Part shown: positions 1 through 9,130 of the stretch, in pieces | Position numbering within the stretch: the first letter of the stretch is position 1 | How the letters are laid out: every line of letters starts with the position of its first letter | Source of the DNA: Microbacterium sp. C5A9 | GTDB taxonomy: Bacteria; Actinomycetota; Actinomycetes; Actinomycetales; Microbacteriaceae | Direction of reading: 5' to 3' | DNA length: 64,000 nucleotides | NCBI RefSeq assembly: GCF_022627955.1 | Contig: NZ_JABXGD010000004.1 | Span: 186,001-250,000 of the forward strand | Translations under genes and position numbers: made by a program | The notes under the pieces: model-generated | The model's database searches: none | The model's input: the letters and a program-made list of their open reading frames with translations, nothing else | Told to the model about the DNA's origin: nothing

Positions 1-60
1 GAGGGGGGACAGCATCCACCCTCGGCGAGGAGGGGGATGCCGACAATGCTATCGGATTTA

Positions 61-74
61 CTAAAGCGATCTAG
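61..74. promoter_or_regulatory. LacI-family operator, copy 1
   Basis: Sequence CTAAAGCGATCTAG, a near-palindrome with a central CG step typical of LacI-family operators. It matches four other sites in the first 10.2 kb, with consensus roughly CTAWARCGNTYWAG. It lies upstream of the regulator gene, 52 bp from copy 2, close to five helical turns. Autoregulation is inferred. Confidence 0.7.
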
Positions 75-112
75 TATCGACCGTCACAGGCCGTCGCGCG
101 GCTTCCGAGCGA

Positions 113-126
113 CTAAACCGATCAAG
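113..126. promoter_or_regulatory. LacI-family operator, copy 2
   Basis: Sequence CTAAACCGATCAAG, directly before the ribosome-binding region of the LacI-type gene. The flanks also agree with copy 1 (A before, TA after), so the two form a 17-bp imperfect tandem repeat. This position would block transcription of the regulator itself. Confidence 0.7.
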
Positions 127-139
127 TAGGGTGAGGGCC

Positions 140-1171
140 ATGACAACGGGCAAACGCGTGACGATCGCCGACATCGCGCGCATGGCCGGAGTGTCTCCCG
201 GGGCTGTGTCCTTCGCCCTCAACGGGCGTCCCGGCGTGAGCGAGGAGACCCGTCAGAGGATCCTCTCCATCGTCGAGGAGAACCACTGGCAGCCGAGTTC
301 CGCCGCGCGGGCACTCGTCGGCGCCCGCGCGAACACCGTCGGCTTCGCGCTCGCTCGACCGGCCCGCTCGCTCGGCTCCGAAGCCTTCTTCACCGACCTC
401 ATCGCCGGCATCGAGTCCCGATTGTCGGCGAGCAAGGTCAGCCTCCAGCTGCGCCTGGTCTCCGACATCGCCGAGGAGATGGAGGTGCACCGGCAGTGGC
501 GGTCGTCGAGTCAGGTCGACGGCATCATCCTCATCGACCCGCGCGACGACGATCCGCGCAGCGACCGCATCGCCGCCCTCGACGCACGGGCCGTGATGAT
601 CGGCTCGAAGCCGTCTCCCGAAGGCGCCGTGCCCAGCGTCTGGATCGCCGACGACGAGGTGGCCGAGACGCTCTTCTCCTACCTCGCCGCGCTCGGACAC
701 ACCCGCATCGCCTACGTCGCCGGACCCGCCGAGCTCGAGCACACGCGGCTGCGCGCCGAGGTGCTGCACGGCATGGCATCCGACGGCATCGCCGGCGAGG
801 TGATCACCACCGACTTCTCCCCCGCTCGCGCCTCATCGGTCACGCGGGCGCAGCTCTCGGGGCGCCTGCGCCCCACGGCGATCGTCTACGACAACGACGT
901 GATGGCGGTGGCGGGCCTCAGGGTCGCGCAGGAGATGGGTCGCTCTGTGCCCCGCGACGTCTCGATCGCCTCGTTCGACGACTCGGTGATCGCCGGGCTC
1001 ATCAACCCCTCGATCACCGCGATGACCCGCGACACGTTCGAACTCGGCGAACAGGCGGCGACCCTGCTGCTGCAGCAGATCGTCGCAGGTGAGAACCTGC
1101 CCAGCGCCCAGGGCCCGACACCGACCCTCAGCGCGCGCGAGAGCACGGCTCCCCCGGCTCCTCCGGCCTGA
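140..1171 (+). CDS. LacI-family transcriptional regulator of the glycan locus
   Basis: A 343-residue repressor of normal LacI/GalR length. The N-terminal helix-turn-helix (about residues 5-55) carries the family signature TIADIARMAGVSPGAVSFAL. The rest is a periplasmic-binding-like ligand domain. ATG 140 is preferred because AGGG at 128-131 is well spaced from it; an in-frame GTG at 131 has no good ribosome site. Two copies of the operator palindrome lie upstream, and three more lie before the GH5, ABC-importer and endoglycosidase genes, so it is the likely local regulator. The inducer is inferred to be a mannose-containing oligosaccharide from the neighbouring enzymes. It meets the GH5 gene tail to tail. 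Confidence 0.9.
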   Translation: MTTGKRVTIADIARMAGVSPGAVSFALNGRPGVSEETRQRILSIVEENHWQPSSAARALVGARANTVGFALARPARSLGSEAFFTDLIAGIESRLSASKVSLQLRLVSDIAEEMEVHRQWRSSSQVDGIILIDPRDDDPRSDRIAALDARAVMIGSKPSPEGAVPSVWIADDEVAETLFSYLAALGHTRIAYVAGPAELEHTRLRAEVLHGMASDGIAGEVITTDFSPARASSVTRAQLSGRLRPTAIVYDNDVMAVAGLRVAQEMGRSVPRDVSIASFDDSVIAGLINPSITAMTRDTFELGEQAATLLLQQIVAGENLPSAQGPTPTLSARESTAPPAPPA

Positions 1172-1190
1172 GCGACCGGCGCGCTCAGGC
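1166..1190. terminator. Bidirectional terminator hairpin covering two stop codons
   Basis: Perfect 9-bp arms GCCTGAGCG (1166-1174) and CGCTCAGGC (1182-1190) enclose a 7-nt loop. The stop codons of the convergent LacI gene (1169-1171) and GH5 gene (1185-1187) both lie inside the stem. There is no T tract, as is common in actinobacteria. Confidence 0.6.
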
Positions 1191-2495
1191 TCCGACGACG
1201 GTGTTGACCGAGCCGTAGGGATCGACCGCGCTCGCGGACAGGTCGGGGCGGATCAGCCGACGGATGCCGCGCGCGGCGAGCGCCGCGTCGTCGCCGGCGG
1301 TCAGCGAGGTCACGAACGCCGGGTCGAGGCCGTCGGCGCAGGCATCCACCCAGGCCTGGAACACCGCGCCGCCCGGGCTGAGCGCCGCACGGCTGAGCGG
1401 CACCTCGCGCTCGTCGACCTCGACCACGATCGCGGTGTCGCGGACGGGAGCAGCGGTGCGGTCGCGCAGTTCGGGGATCAGCTCGGCGAACCGGCGGCCG
1501 ATCGGCTTGGCCGCGCCATTCTGATCGATCAGGCCGAGGGAGTACTCCAGCTCGGGGAAATCCCCCAGCTCTCGGCTCACGTCGTGCGAGCACCACCAGG
1601 TCACGCCCCAGAGGTTCTCGGTGCGGAGGGCCGATCGCAGAGTCGCCTCGAGGAAGCCGGGCATCTCGCTCTCGTCGAGGCAGTTCGACGGTGCCCCCAC
1701 CTCCTGCAGCCACACGGGTCGATCGAGATCGTTCGCGAAGGCGCGGGAGAGCTCGATGAGGTATTCGGCGTGGCGGTCCGAGGCGATCGAGCGCCCGCCG
1801 TATCGCTGCGCCGTGCCGTTGAAGATCCAGGAATGGATCGTCGTCATCGCCCCGAGTCGCGAGGCGTGCGCAGGCGTGAAGCCGTGCCCGTCCATGTACC
1901 AGACGGCGTCGTACTCGCTGTGCACGTGCGGCAGACCCGGCGCCGCACTCTCGGCGGCGGCGAGCAGGGATTCGATCCAGGTGCCGGCCTCGTCGATCGT
2001 GACGGGCCAGGGCGAGGGATGCGTGTGCGCCGAGAACTGGTTCGTCTCGTTGCCGAGCGTGAGCCCGAGGAAGTTCTCTGCGTCACCCAGCGCGCCGGCG
2101 AGCGTCGTGACGAGATCGACCTGGCCGCTGAGCGCCTTCGGGTCGGTGAACATGTTGCGGTCGTGCCAGGTGGAGAGCCAGGAGGGGACGAAGTCGAAGC
2201 TCGACAGGTGCCCCTGGATCACGTCGACGCTCGCATCGAGCCCGAACTCCGCGGCGATGTCGACCACGGCGCGCACGTCCTCGACCGCCGTGCGGCGGAT
2301 CAGGGTGCGATTCGGCTGCAGCACCGTCCAGAGCGGGAAGACCCGCACATGGTCGAGCCCCAGCTCGGCGAGCGCGGCGAAATCGCGCCGCACGTCATCG
2401 GGCGTGAAGTCGAGCCACGAGTGCATCCAGTCCTTCGACGGCGTGTAGTTCGCCCCGAATCTCAGGCGAGCATCGAGAGCGCGGCGCTGCGTCAT
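1185..2495 (-). CDS. GH5-type glycoside hydrolase, probable beta-mannosidase (GH5_18-like)
   Basis: A 436-residue TIM-barrel hydrolase of clan A type. The predicted acid/base is Glu150 in LGNETNQFS and the predicted nucleophile is Glu265 in WLQEVGAP. The N-terminal [15 protein letters not shown] stretch and overall layout recall GH5 subfamily 18, which contains intracellular beta-mannosidases acting on Man-beta-1,4-GlcNAc, the N-glycan core. There is no signal peptide, so it should act in the cytoplasm. GGAG lies 5 nt before the ATG. It is divergent from the ABC importer and shares with it a 210-bp region holding two operator palindromes. The subfamily was assigned by eye; a mannanase or other GH5 activity is possible. 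Confidence 0.75.
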   Translation of the reverse strand: MTQRRALDARLRFGANYTPSKDWMHSWLDFTPDDVRRDFAALAELGLDHVRVFPLWTVLQPNRTLIRRTAVEDVRAVVDIAAEFGLDASVDVIQGHLSSFDFVPSWLSTWHDRNMFTDPKALSGQVDLVTTLAGALGDAENFLGLTLGNETNQFSAHTHPSPWPVTIDEAGTWIESLLAAAESAAPGLPHVHSEYDAVWYMDGHGFTPAHASRLGAMTTIHSWIFNGTAQRYGGRSIASDRHAEYLIELSRAFANDLDRPVWLQEVGAPSNCLDESEMPGFLEATLRSALRTENLWGVTWWCSHDVSRELGDFPELEYSLGLIDQNGAAKPIGRRFAELIPELRDRTAAPVRDTAIVVEVDEREVPLSRAALSPGGAVFQAWVDACADGLDPAFVTSLTAGDDAALAARGIRRLIRPDLSASAVDPYGSVNTVVGA

Positions 2496-2544
2496 GTCTC
2501 CGGACCTTTCCGACAGAGCCCTCGGACGAGGACAGGTCGCACCA

Positions 2545-2558
2545 CTATAACGCTTGAG
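2545..2558. promoter_or_regulatory. LacI-family operator, copy 3
   Basis: Sequence CTATAACGCTTGAG, 50-63 nt upstream of the GH5 start codon. It matches the palindrome found before the regulator gene. It lies exactly 100 bp from copy 4, which serves the divergent transporter operon. Confidence 0.7.
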
Positions 2559-2612
2559 TAGCGACCCGCCTACCACGATTTCGCCATAGGACAGGGCGAG
2601 GACACCGAGACC

Positions 2613-2641
2613 TTGACAGGGCGAGATTCGGATGGTTTCAT
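2613..2641 (+). promoter_or_regulatory. Candidate promoter of the sugar ABC importer operon
   Basis: A consensus -35 box TTGACA (2613-2618) is followed after 17 nt by a weaker -10-like TTTCAT (2636-2641). Operator copy 4 begins 4 nt downstream, roughly over the expected transcription start, which is a classic repressor position. Confidence 0.5.
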
Positions 2642-2644
2642 CTG

Positions 2645-2658
2645 CTAAAGCGTTGTAG
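2645..2658. promoter_or_regulatory. LacI-family operator, copy 4
   Basis: Sequence CTAAAGCGTTGTAG, 48-61 nt before the solute-binding-protein gene and just downstream of its candidate promoter. It shares the CTAWARCG half with the other copies. Confidence 0.7.
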
Positions 2659-2705
2659 TCCGCCGAGCGGACACCGCCAATCGCCCGCCTCGAGGAAGAA
2701 GCACG

Positions 2706-4007
2706 ATGAAAGTTCCCGCACGCATTGTCGCTCTGGCAACATTCACGATCGGCGCCCTGGCGCTCGCAGGCTGCACCGGAGGTGCCACCGGATCGGACGC
2801 CGCGGGTCCGATCGACACCTCCGGCGAGCTGAGCGGAACGATCCAGTTCCAGACCTGGTCGCTGAAGAACGAGAAGTTCACCCCGTACTTCGAAGACCTC
2901 ATCGACGCGTTCGAGAAGGAGCACCCTGACGTCACGGTCGAGTGGCTCGACCAGCCGGGCGACGGCTACCAGGAGAAGATCCTCAGCCAGGCGAACGCCG
3001 ACACCCTTCCCGACGTCCTCAACCTGCCGCCGGACATCGCCTACCCGCTGGTCGCGGCCGGCAAGCTCGTCGACATCGAGACGGCCGACCCCGATCTCAC
3101 GTCGGCCTACAACACCGGCGCGTGGGACGCATACAGCCAGTACCCCGGCGTCGAGGGAACCTACGGTCTGCCCTGGTATCTCTCGAGCGACGCCTCGTGG
3201 TGGAACCTCGCCCAGCTCGCCCCCTACGGCGTCACCCAGGACAATCTCCCCACGACCGTCGACGAGCTGCTCACCCTCGCGCAGGACGTGGCCACCGAAT
3301 CCGGCGGCAAGGTCCAGCTGCTGTCGTCGATCCCCGCGCTCGACACCTTCACGTCGGCCGGCATGGAGGTCATCGACGACGAGGGCGAGTTCGACTTCAA
3401 CACGGATGAGGCCGCCGCGATCATCGAGAAGTACGCCGACGCCTACGCGGCCGGCGCGATGCCCGCGGAGGCCCTGACCGGTGACTACGGCGGAAACGCC
3501 GAGGCCTACATCCAGGAGAAGGTCGCCTTCACGACCGGCGGCACCGGCTTCACGACCGATCTCGCGAAGGACGCGCCCGCACTGCTCGAGAACACCGTCG
3601 CCACGCAGCGACTCGGCATCCCGCCCCTCTATGTGCAGGGCCTCAACATCTCGGCCGACTCCGACAACAAGGAGGCCGCTCTCGCCTTCGCCGAGTTCGC
3701 CACGAACGAGGAGAACCAGGTCGCGTTCTCGTCGCTCGCGGTCGGCACCGCGCCCGGCACGTCCACCGGAGGCGACGCCGTGGTCGAGAACATCTCGTCG
3801 TCGATCACCGATGAGAAGCAGCTCGCCGCGATCGACACCGTGTTCACCGCGATGGAGGATGCCAAGGCCATCCCGTTCCAGTGGACCTCCGACATGGCGA
3901 CGTACATGACCCAGCAGATCGCTCTGGCCGTGAACGGCGAGGCGGACGCGAAGGGTCAGCTCGACAAGATCGTCGAGTACGCCAACGCGAACCGCGTGGA
4001 TCAGTAA
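2706..4007 (+). CDS. Sugar ABC transporter substrate-binding lipoprotein (family 1)
   Basis: A 433-residue extracellular binding protein of the MalE/UgpB class. The signal peptide ends in lipobox LALAGC, so Cys23 should be lipidated and anchored outside the membrane. A family-1 fold follows, for example [15 protein letters not shown] near residue 55. GAGGAAG precedes the ATG. It opens an operon with two permeases and a GH92 mannosidase. No ATPase is encoded nearby, so a shared MsiK-type ATPase elsewhere is inferred. The ligand is probably the mannose-rich oligosaccharide released by the secreted endoglycosidase at 9131-10096. Confidence 0.92.
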   Translation: MKVPARIVALATFTIGALALAGCTGGATGSDAAGPIDTSGELSGTIQFQTWSLKNEKFTPYFEDLIDAFEKEHPDVTVEWLDQPGDGYQEKILSQANADTLPDVLNLPPDIAYPLVAAGKLVDIETADPDLTSAYNTGAWDAYSQYPGVEGTYGLPWYLSSDASWWNLAQLAPYGVTQDNLPTTVDELLTLAQDVATESGGKVQLLSSIPALDTFTSAGMEVIDDEGEFDFNTDEAAAIIEKYADAYAAGAMPAEALTGDYGGNAEAYIQEKVAFTTGGTGFTTDLAKDAPALLENTVATQRLGIPPLYVQGLNISADSDNKEAALAFAEFATNEENQVAFSSLAVGTAPGTSTGGDAVVENISSSITDEKQLAAIDTVFTAMEDAKAIPFQWTSDMATYMTQQIALAVNGEADAKGQLDKIVEYANANRVDQ

Positions 4008-4010
4008 GCC

Positions 4011-4937
4011 ATGAGCGCGGACACCGGCATCCGGAGTCGGAGGACGACCATGCGATCGCACAAGTGGTTCACGCCGTGGCTCCTGCTCGGCCCTGCCGTC
4101 ATCTGGGTGCTGGTGTTCGCTCTCTGGCCGTTCCTCAACACCGTCTTCCTGAGCTTCACCGATGCGCGCCCCCTGCGGACTCCCGGGTTCGTCGGCGGGG
4201 CGAACTACGAGCGCATGTTCGGCGACGAGATGTTCTGGAACGCCCTCACGACCTGCATCATCTACGTCGTGGTGTGCGTGCCGCTGCTCACGATCCTTCC
4301 GCTGCTTCTGGCGCTGCTCGTGCAGAAGAAGCTCCCCGGCATCGCGTTCTTCCGCACCACGTTCTACTTCCCGGTCATCGCGTCGGTCGTCGTGGTCGCC
4401 CTCATCTGGACCTGGCTGTTCGACAGCCGCGGCATCATCAACCAGACCCTCGAGTTCCTCGGCGTCGTCGACAAGCCGATGGCGTTCCTCGTCGACCGCT
4501 GGCTTCTGCTCGGCTGCGCGATCCTCCTGACGGTGTGGAAGGGGCTCGGCTACTACATGGTCGTGTACCTCGCCGCCCTCGGGAACGTGGGCAAGGAGCT
4601 GCATGAGGCGGCGATGCTCGACGGCGCCGGATCCTTCCGACGCTTCCTGTCGGTGACGATCCCCTCGGTGCGCGGGGCGATGCTGCTCATCGCGGTCCTC
4701 ATCGCCGTCTCGGCGATGAGGGTGTTCGCCGAGCTCGACGTGCTGTCGAAAGGCACCGGCGGACCGGGCGGGTACGACATGTCGCTCGTCATGCTGATCC
4801 GCCAGGTCGGCTCCGGTCTCAACGGCAACATCGGCTACGCCTCCGCCATCAGCGTCGCGCTGTTCGTGCTGACCCTGGTGCCGCTGGCCGCGATCGCGTT
4901 CATGAATCGTGAGAAGAAGGCGAAGGTCTCCGCATGA
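4011..4937 (+). CDS. Sugar ABC transporter permease (MalF/UgpA-like)
   Basis: A 308-residue inner-membrane permease with about six membrane segments. The EAA loop that contacts the ATPase is visible as [16 protein letters not shown] at about residue 198. It starts 3 nt after the binding-protein stop and overlaps the next permease by ATGA, so the genes are translationally coupled. With its neighbours it forms a CUT1-type sugar importer lacking its own ATPase gene. Confidence 0.92.
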   Translation: MSADTGIRSRRTTMRSHKWFTPWLLLGPAVIWVLVFALWPFLNTVFLSFTDARPLRTPGFVGGANYERMFGDEMFWNALTTCIIYVVVCVPLLTILPLLLALLVQKKLPGIAFFRTTFYFPVIASVVVVALIWTWLFDSRGIINQTLEFLGVVDKPMAFLVDRWLLLGCAILLTVWKGLGYYMVVYLAALGNVGKELHEAAMLDGAGSFRRFLSVTIPSVRGAMLLIAVLIAVSAMRVFAELDVLSKGTGGPGGYDMSLVMLIRQVGSGLNGNIGYASAISVALFVLTLVPLAAIAFMNREKKAKVSA

Positions 4938-5869
4938 GCATCCTCACTCCACCCCGGGTCGCCGACGACGTCCGCCCCGAGGGGCGGGCGGATCAGCCCT
5001 CTCGCGAGCGCATCTTCCGCCGCCGGGGCTCCGGCGACTTCAGCACGCCCACGCTCGGCGGCCTGATCGGTCGATACGCACTGCTGCTGCTGGTGCTCGT
5101 ACTCGTCATCGGCCCGTTCCTGTGGCAGCTCTCGACCTCGTTCAAGGGTCCGCAGGAGAACATCTACTCGTTCCCCCCGAACCTGATCCCGCGCGAGCCG
5201 ACACTGCAGAACTACGTCACGGTCGCCGAGATCGTGCCCGTCTATCTCTACGCCTGGCACTCCCTGCTCGTCTCGGTGGGCACGGTCGTCAGCAACGTGG
5301 TGCTCGCGACGTTCGCCGGCTACGCCCTCGGATGCATGCGCTTCCGCGGCAAGTGGATCGTGATGGCGATCCTGCTCTCGACCCTGCTCTTCCCCGGCGA
5401 GGTGACCGTGACGAGCAACTTCCTCACGATCCGCGCGCTCGGTCTCGCCGACACCCTGTGGGGCGTGTTCCTTCCCGGCGCCATCAGCGCCATGAACGTG
5501 CTGCTCGTCGCCACGGCCTGTCGCATGATCCCGAAGGATGTGCTCGACGCCGCGACGGTCGACGGGGCCACGACGTGGCAGCGCATCCGTCACATCGTGT
5601 GGCCCAACATCCGCGGCATGGTGTCGGTGGTCGCGATCTTCGCCTTCATCGGCGCGTGGGACGACTATCTGTGGCCGCTCATCGTGCTCTCCGATCCGTC
5701 GAAGTACACGCTGACCGTCGGCATGGCGTACCTGAACAGCAGCTTCTCGGTCGACCCCCGCCTGATCGCGGCCGGAACCATGATCGCGCTCGTGCCGATC
5801 GTCATCATGTTCTCGTTCACGCAGCGCTTCTTCTTCCGGGGCGTGCAGGAGGGCGCGATCAAGGGGTGA
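4934..5869 (+). CDS. Sugar ABC transporter permease (MalG/UgpE-like)
   Basis: A 311-residue permease, partner of the preceding gene. A cytoplasmic N-terminus of about 45 residues is followed by six membrane segments. The EAA-type loop reads [20 protein letters not shown] near residue 206. The start overlaps the previous stop by ATGA, and its own stop overlaps a GTG of the GH92 gene by GTGA. The transporter and the mannosidase are therefore produced together. Confidence 0.92.
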   Translation: MSILTPPRVADDVRPEGRADQPSRERIFRRRGSGDFSTPTLGGLIGRYALLLLVLVLVIGPFLWQLSTSFKGPQENIYSFPPNLIPREPTLQNYVTVAEIVPVYLYAWHSLLVSVGTVVSNVVLATFAGYALGCMRFRGKWIVMAILLSTLLFPGEVTVTSNFLTIRALGLADTLWGVFLPGAISAMNVLLVATACRMIPKDVLDAATVDGATTWQRIRHIVWPNIRGMVSVVAIFAFIGAWDDYLWPLIVLSDPSKYTLTVGMAYLNSSFSVDPRLIAAGTMIALVPIVIMFSFTQRFFFRGVQEGAIKG

Positions 5870-8800
5870 GCGCCGTGCATCTCGCGCCTGCGGACGGCCC
5901 GGCCGATCCGCCGTCGTCGCGCCCCCGTGCGGGCGTGCTCGCGGCGCCCGTCTTCGCCTTCTCCTTCGACCCCTCGGCGGGTGAGCAGCGCATCGACGTG
6001 CCGGGGCTCACCGGCATCGACATCACCTCGCAGACCGTGCTGCACTGGGCGTTCTACGCCGACGGCATCGACGCGACTCTCGCCCCGCATGCGGCGCTCG
6101 CGGTGACGGTCGATGTGCGGGCAGACGACGGGTCGAGGCTCGGCGAGATCGCCGCCGTGCGGGACCGCTACGACTTCGCCCTCACTGCGGATGCCCAGTT
6201 CGCGGCGCGCTGGAGCCTGCCCGAGCAGTGGAACGCCGACACCGTGTCGCTGGCGCCGATGATGCTCGATGGTTCGGAGCCGCACACCGCTGTCACCATC
6301 GAGCTCGTCGTCGGCACCGCCTCGCTGGCCTCCGAGCCACACCTCCCGTCGCGCGTCACCGGCTTCGTGCAGTGCGCCGTGGAGGAGATGCCGGCGCCAG
6401 CCGTTGTGGACGAGGTTTCTCCGGTCGAACGCGTCGACACCCGTCGAGGCACTCACTCAGGGCCACGCTTCTCACGCGGCAACACGATCCCCGCGGTCGC
6501 CGTGCCGCACGGTTTCACGTTCGTCACACCGGCCACCGATGCCTCAGACACCCGCTGGCCGTACCGCCCCAGCATCCATGACGATCCGCCAGGGCGGCGA
6601 CTCGAGGCGCTGCAGTTCTCGCATCAGCCGAGCCCGTGGATCGGCGACCGCTCCGTGCTGCAGCTCATGCCGTTCGACGGGCGCCCGATGTCTGGCCATG
6701 CCGAGCGCCGACGCTGGATCACCCCCGGGTCCGAGCGCGCCCGCCCGCACGAGTACTCGGTCGACCTCGGTGGATTGCGCGCAGAGATGACCGCGACCTC
6801 GCACGCCGCCGCGTTCCGCGTGCACGGCGCCGACCCCGACACCACCGTCGGATTCGTGATCGATCAGCCGACCGACGAGGGCCGACTCATCTGGACGGAT
6901 GCCGGCGGCTTCGAGGGCTGGACGCCCGAGGGCCCCGAGGACTGGGGCAATGCTCCGCGCTGCTACTTCGCCGGCGTCGTGCTGCGGGGCGAAGGCGACG
7001 GAGCGTCGGGCCCGCGCGGGGCGCTCGACGACGACGGACGGACCCGCGTCGCCGGCTACGTCGGCGGACGAGGCTCGCTCGAGGTGCGGGTGGCGGTGTC
7101 GTTCCTGTCGGTCGATCAGGCCAGACGCAGCCTCGCGCTCGAAGCACCGGCAGCGGTGACCTACGAAGAGCTGCGAGCGGCGTCCGCAGCATCCTGGAAC
7201 CGTGTGCTGGGGCGCGTGACCATCCCGCCCCTCCCCGCTGCGGAGGCGCCGTTCCGCCGACTGGCGGACGAGGAGAACCGGGACCGGATCGCCGCGGCCC
7301 TGTACCGGATGCACCTCTATCCGAGCACTGCGGCGGAGAACGCAGGGACCACGGATGCGCCCGCCGTCCGCTTCGCCGACGTGTTCGCGCCGCGCGAGGC
7401 GTTCGGCGAACGCGCCACCAGCGCCCCGATCGTCGACGGCGAGCTCGTGGTGAACAACGGATACTGGGACACCTATCGCACCGAATGGCCGGCGCTCGCG
7501 CTGCTCGACCCGGCGCTCACCGGCAGGCTGCTCGACGGGCAGCTCGCGCAGTACCGCCGCGGCGGCTGGATGGCGCGATGGAGCGCTCCGGGATACGTCG
7601 ACAGCATGGTGGGAACGTCGAGCGACCAGATCTTCGCCGACGCCGCCCGGTGGGGCGTGGAGTTCGACCGCACGGAGGCGTTCGAGAGCGGCTGGCGCAA
7701 TGCCTGCGAACCGGGACCCGACGCGCTGCGCGGACGCAAGGGCATCGCTCGCGGGCGGTTCACCGGATTCATCTCGTCCGACGTGCCGGAGGGCATGAGC
7801 TGGACCATCGAGAACGCCGTGAGCGATGCCGCACTGGCGCGGTTCGCCGCGCAACTCGCCGCCGACGTTGACTCTGCGCAGGATGCCGCCCGTTACCGCT
7901 CGTTCGCCCGCTACTTCGCGAATCGGGCGCTGTCGTACCGCACGCTGTTCGATGCGGACTCCGGCTTCCTTCGCGGCAAGGATGTCGACGGAGGGTTCGC
8001 CCCTGGCTTCGATCCGCGCATCTGGGGCGGCGACAACGTCGAGACGAACGCGTGGGGCATGTCGGTCGGCGCCGTGCACGACGGAGCAGGACTCGCGGCG
8101 CTGCATGGTGGCCGCGACGCCTTCGGTCAGCATCTCGACGCGCTGTTCGCGGAGCCCGAGACCGCCGACGAGCGATTCGGCGGGGCATACGGCACGGTGA
8201 TCCATGAGCAGCGGGAGGCGCGGGCGCTGCGCTCGGGCATGTGCGCGATCTCGAATCAGCCCGCCCACCACATCCCGTTCATGTACGCGTTCAGCGAGCG
8301 GCCATGGCGCTCGGCGGCGATCGTCAATGAGCTGGCGGGCCGCCTGTTCGCGGGAGCGCACATCGGCCAGGGCTTCCCCGGCGACGAGGACAACGGCGAG
8401 ATGAGCGCCTGGTGGCTGTGGGCGGCCCTCGGGCTCTACCCGCTCGAGCTCGCATCGGGAGTGCTGCGGATCGGGTCACCGCTGATCGACGACATCCGCG
8501 TGGATCGCGCAGACGGCTCCTCGCTGCACATCCGCTCTCACCGCAGCGGGCCGTCGGCCCACGTGCTGCAAAGCGCTCGCCTCGACGGGGTCGATCTCGC
8601 GCGGGCCGAGCTGCCGATCGATGGGATCGTCGGCGACGCCGAACTGGAGCTGATCTTCGGCACCGACCCGTCGGCTGCTCTGGAGCCGGGCGAACACGCA
8701 CCGGCAGACGTCGCCGCCTGGTGCCGCGATCTGACGGCCGACGCAGCGGGCGTGATCGCGTCGGCATCCGTCGTCGATGCCGGGCGCCTCTTCGATGACG

Positions 8801-9111
8801 GAGATCCGAGCGGTTCGACCGGCGTCGTCCTGGCTGCCGGCGAATGGGCCGGATGCCGCTTCGCTGAGCCTCGCGTCCTCAGCGACCTCACCGTGACGAT
8901 GGTGGCCGCGGCCTCGTCGTCGTTCCTGCAGTGGGAGGTCCTCGACGAGGACGGGAACTGGGCCGCGGCACCGACCACGCACGACGCAGGGCTTCCGGCA
9001 GATCGCACCACCCCGTTCGAGCTGGCGTCACGGGTCGTGACCCCGGCGATCCGCGTGCGAGCGGAGGCCGGGGTCACGATCCGTCAGATCGAGGTCTTCG
9101 ACCTCGGGTGA
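5866..9111 (+). CDS. GH92 family alpha-mannosidase
   Basis: About 1081 residues. GH92 enzymes are calcium-dependent exo-alpha-mannosidases that trim high-mannose N-glycans. Family landmarks are YWDTYRTEWPALALLDP near residue 533, the predicted general acid Glu649 in SWTIENA, and the acidic loop FPGDEDNGEMSAWW (GDEDNG at 839-844) holding the predicted catalytic base. An N-terminal beta-sandwich precedes the helical catalytic barrel. The last 100 or so residues resemble an extra beta-sandwich of discoidin type. There is no signal peptide, so it should be cytoplasmic. GTG 5866 overlaps the permease stop; GTG 5875 has a better spaced AAGGGG and may be the real start. Linkage specificity cannot be read from the sequence. 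Confidence 0.88.
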   Translation: MSAVHLAPADGPADPPSSRPRAGVLAAPVFAFSFDPSAGEQRIDVPGLTGIDITSQTVLHWAFYADGIDATLAPHAALAVTVDVRADDGSRLGEIAAVRDRYDFALTADAQFAARWSLPEQWNADTVSLAPMMLDGSEPHTAVTIELVVGTASLASEPHLPSRVTGFVQCAVEEMPAPAVVDEVSPVERVDTRRGTHSGPRFSRGNTIPAVAVPHGFTFVTPATDASDTRWPYRPSIHDDPPGRRLEALQFSHQPSPWIGDRSVLQLMPFDGRPMSGHAERRRWITPGSERARPHEYSVDLGGLRAEMTATSHAAAFRVHGADPDTTVGFVIDQPTDEGRLIWTDAGGFEGWTPEGPEDWGNAPRCYFAGVVLRGEGDGASGPRGALDDDGRTRVAGYVGGRGSLEVRVAVSFLSVDQARRSLALEAPAAVTYEELRAASAASWNRVLGRVTIPPLPAAEAPFRRLADEENRDRIAAALYRMHLYPSTAAENAGTTDAPAVRFADVFAPREAFGERATSAPIVDGELVVNNGYWDTYRTEWPALALLDPALTGRLLDGQLAQYRRGGWMARWSAPGYVDSMVGTSSDQIFADAARWGVEFDRTEAFESGWRNACEPGPDALRGRKGIARGRFTGFISSDVPEGMSWTIENAVSDAALARFAAQLAADVDSAQDAARYRSFARYFANRALSYRTLFDADSGFLRGKDVDGGFAPGFDPRIWGGDNVETNAWGMSVGAVHDGAGLAALHGGRDAFGQHLDALFAEPETADERFGGAYGTVIHEQREARALRSGMCAISNQPAHHIPFMYAFSERPWRSAAIVNELAGRLFAGAHIGQGFPGDEDNGEMSAWWLWAALGLYPLELASGVLRIGSPLIDDIRVDRADGSSLHIRSHRSGPSAHVLQSARLDGVDLARAELPIDGIVGDAELELIFGTDPSAALEPGEHAPADVAAWCRDLTADAAGVIASASVVDAGRLFDDGDPSGSTGVVLAAGEWAGCRFAEPRVLSDLTVTMVAAASSSFLQWEVLDEDGNWAAAPTTHDAGLPADRTTPFELASRVVTPAIRVRAEAGVTIRQIEVFDLG

Positions 9112-9130
9112 TCACTGCCCTCTCGGGAGA

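Noticed and set aside
2496..4604. Upstream extension of the GH5 frame across the binding-protein and permease genes on the opposite strand
   Set aside because: The GH5 enzyme has a good ribosome site at its ATG (2495), and the extension is Arg/Gly/Asp-rich and antisense to real genes.
4909..5865. Upstream extension of the GH92 frame inside the permease gene
   Set aside because: It overlaps the well-supported MalG-like gene in another frame and is Arg/Pro-rich; GH92 homology begins after 5866.
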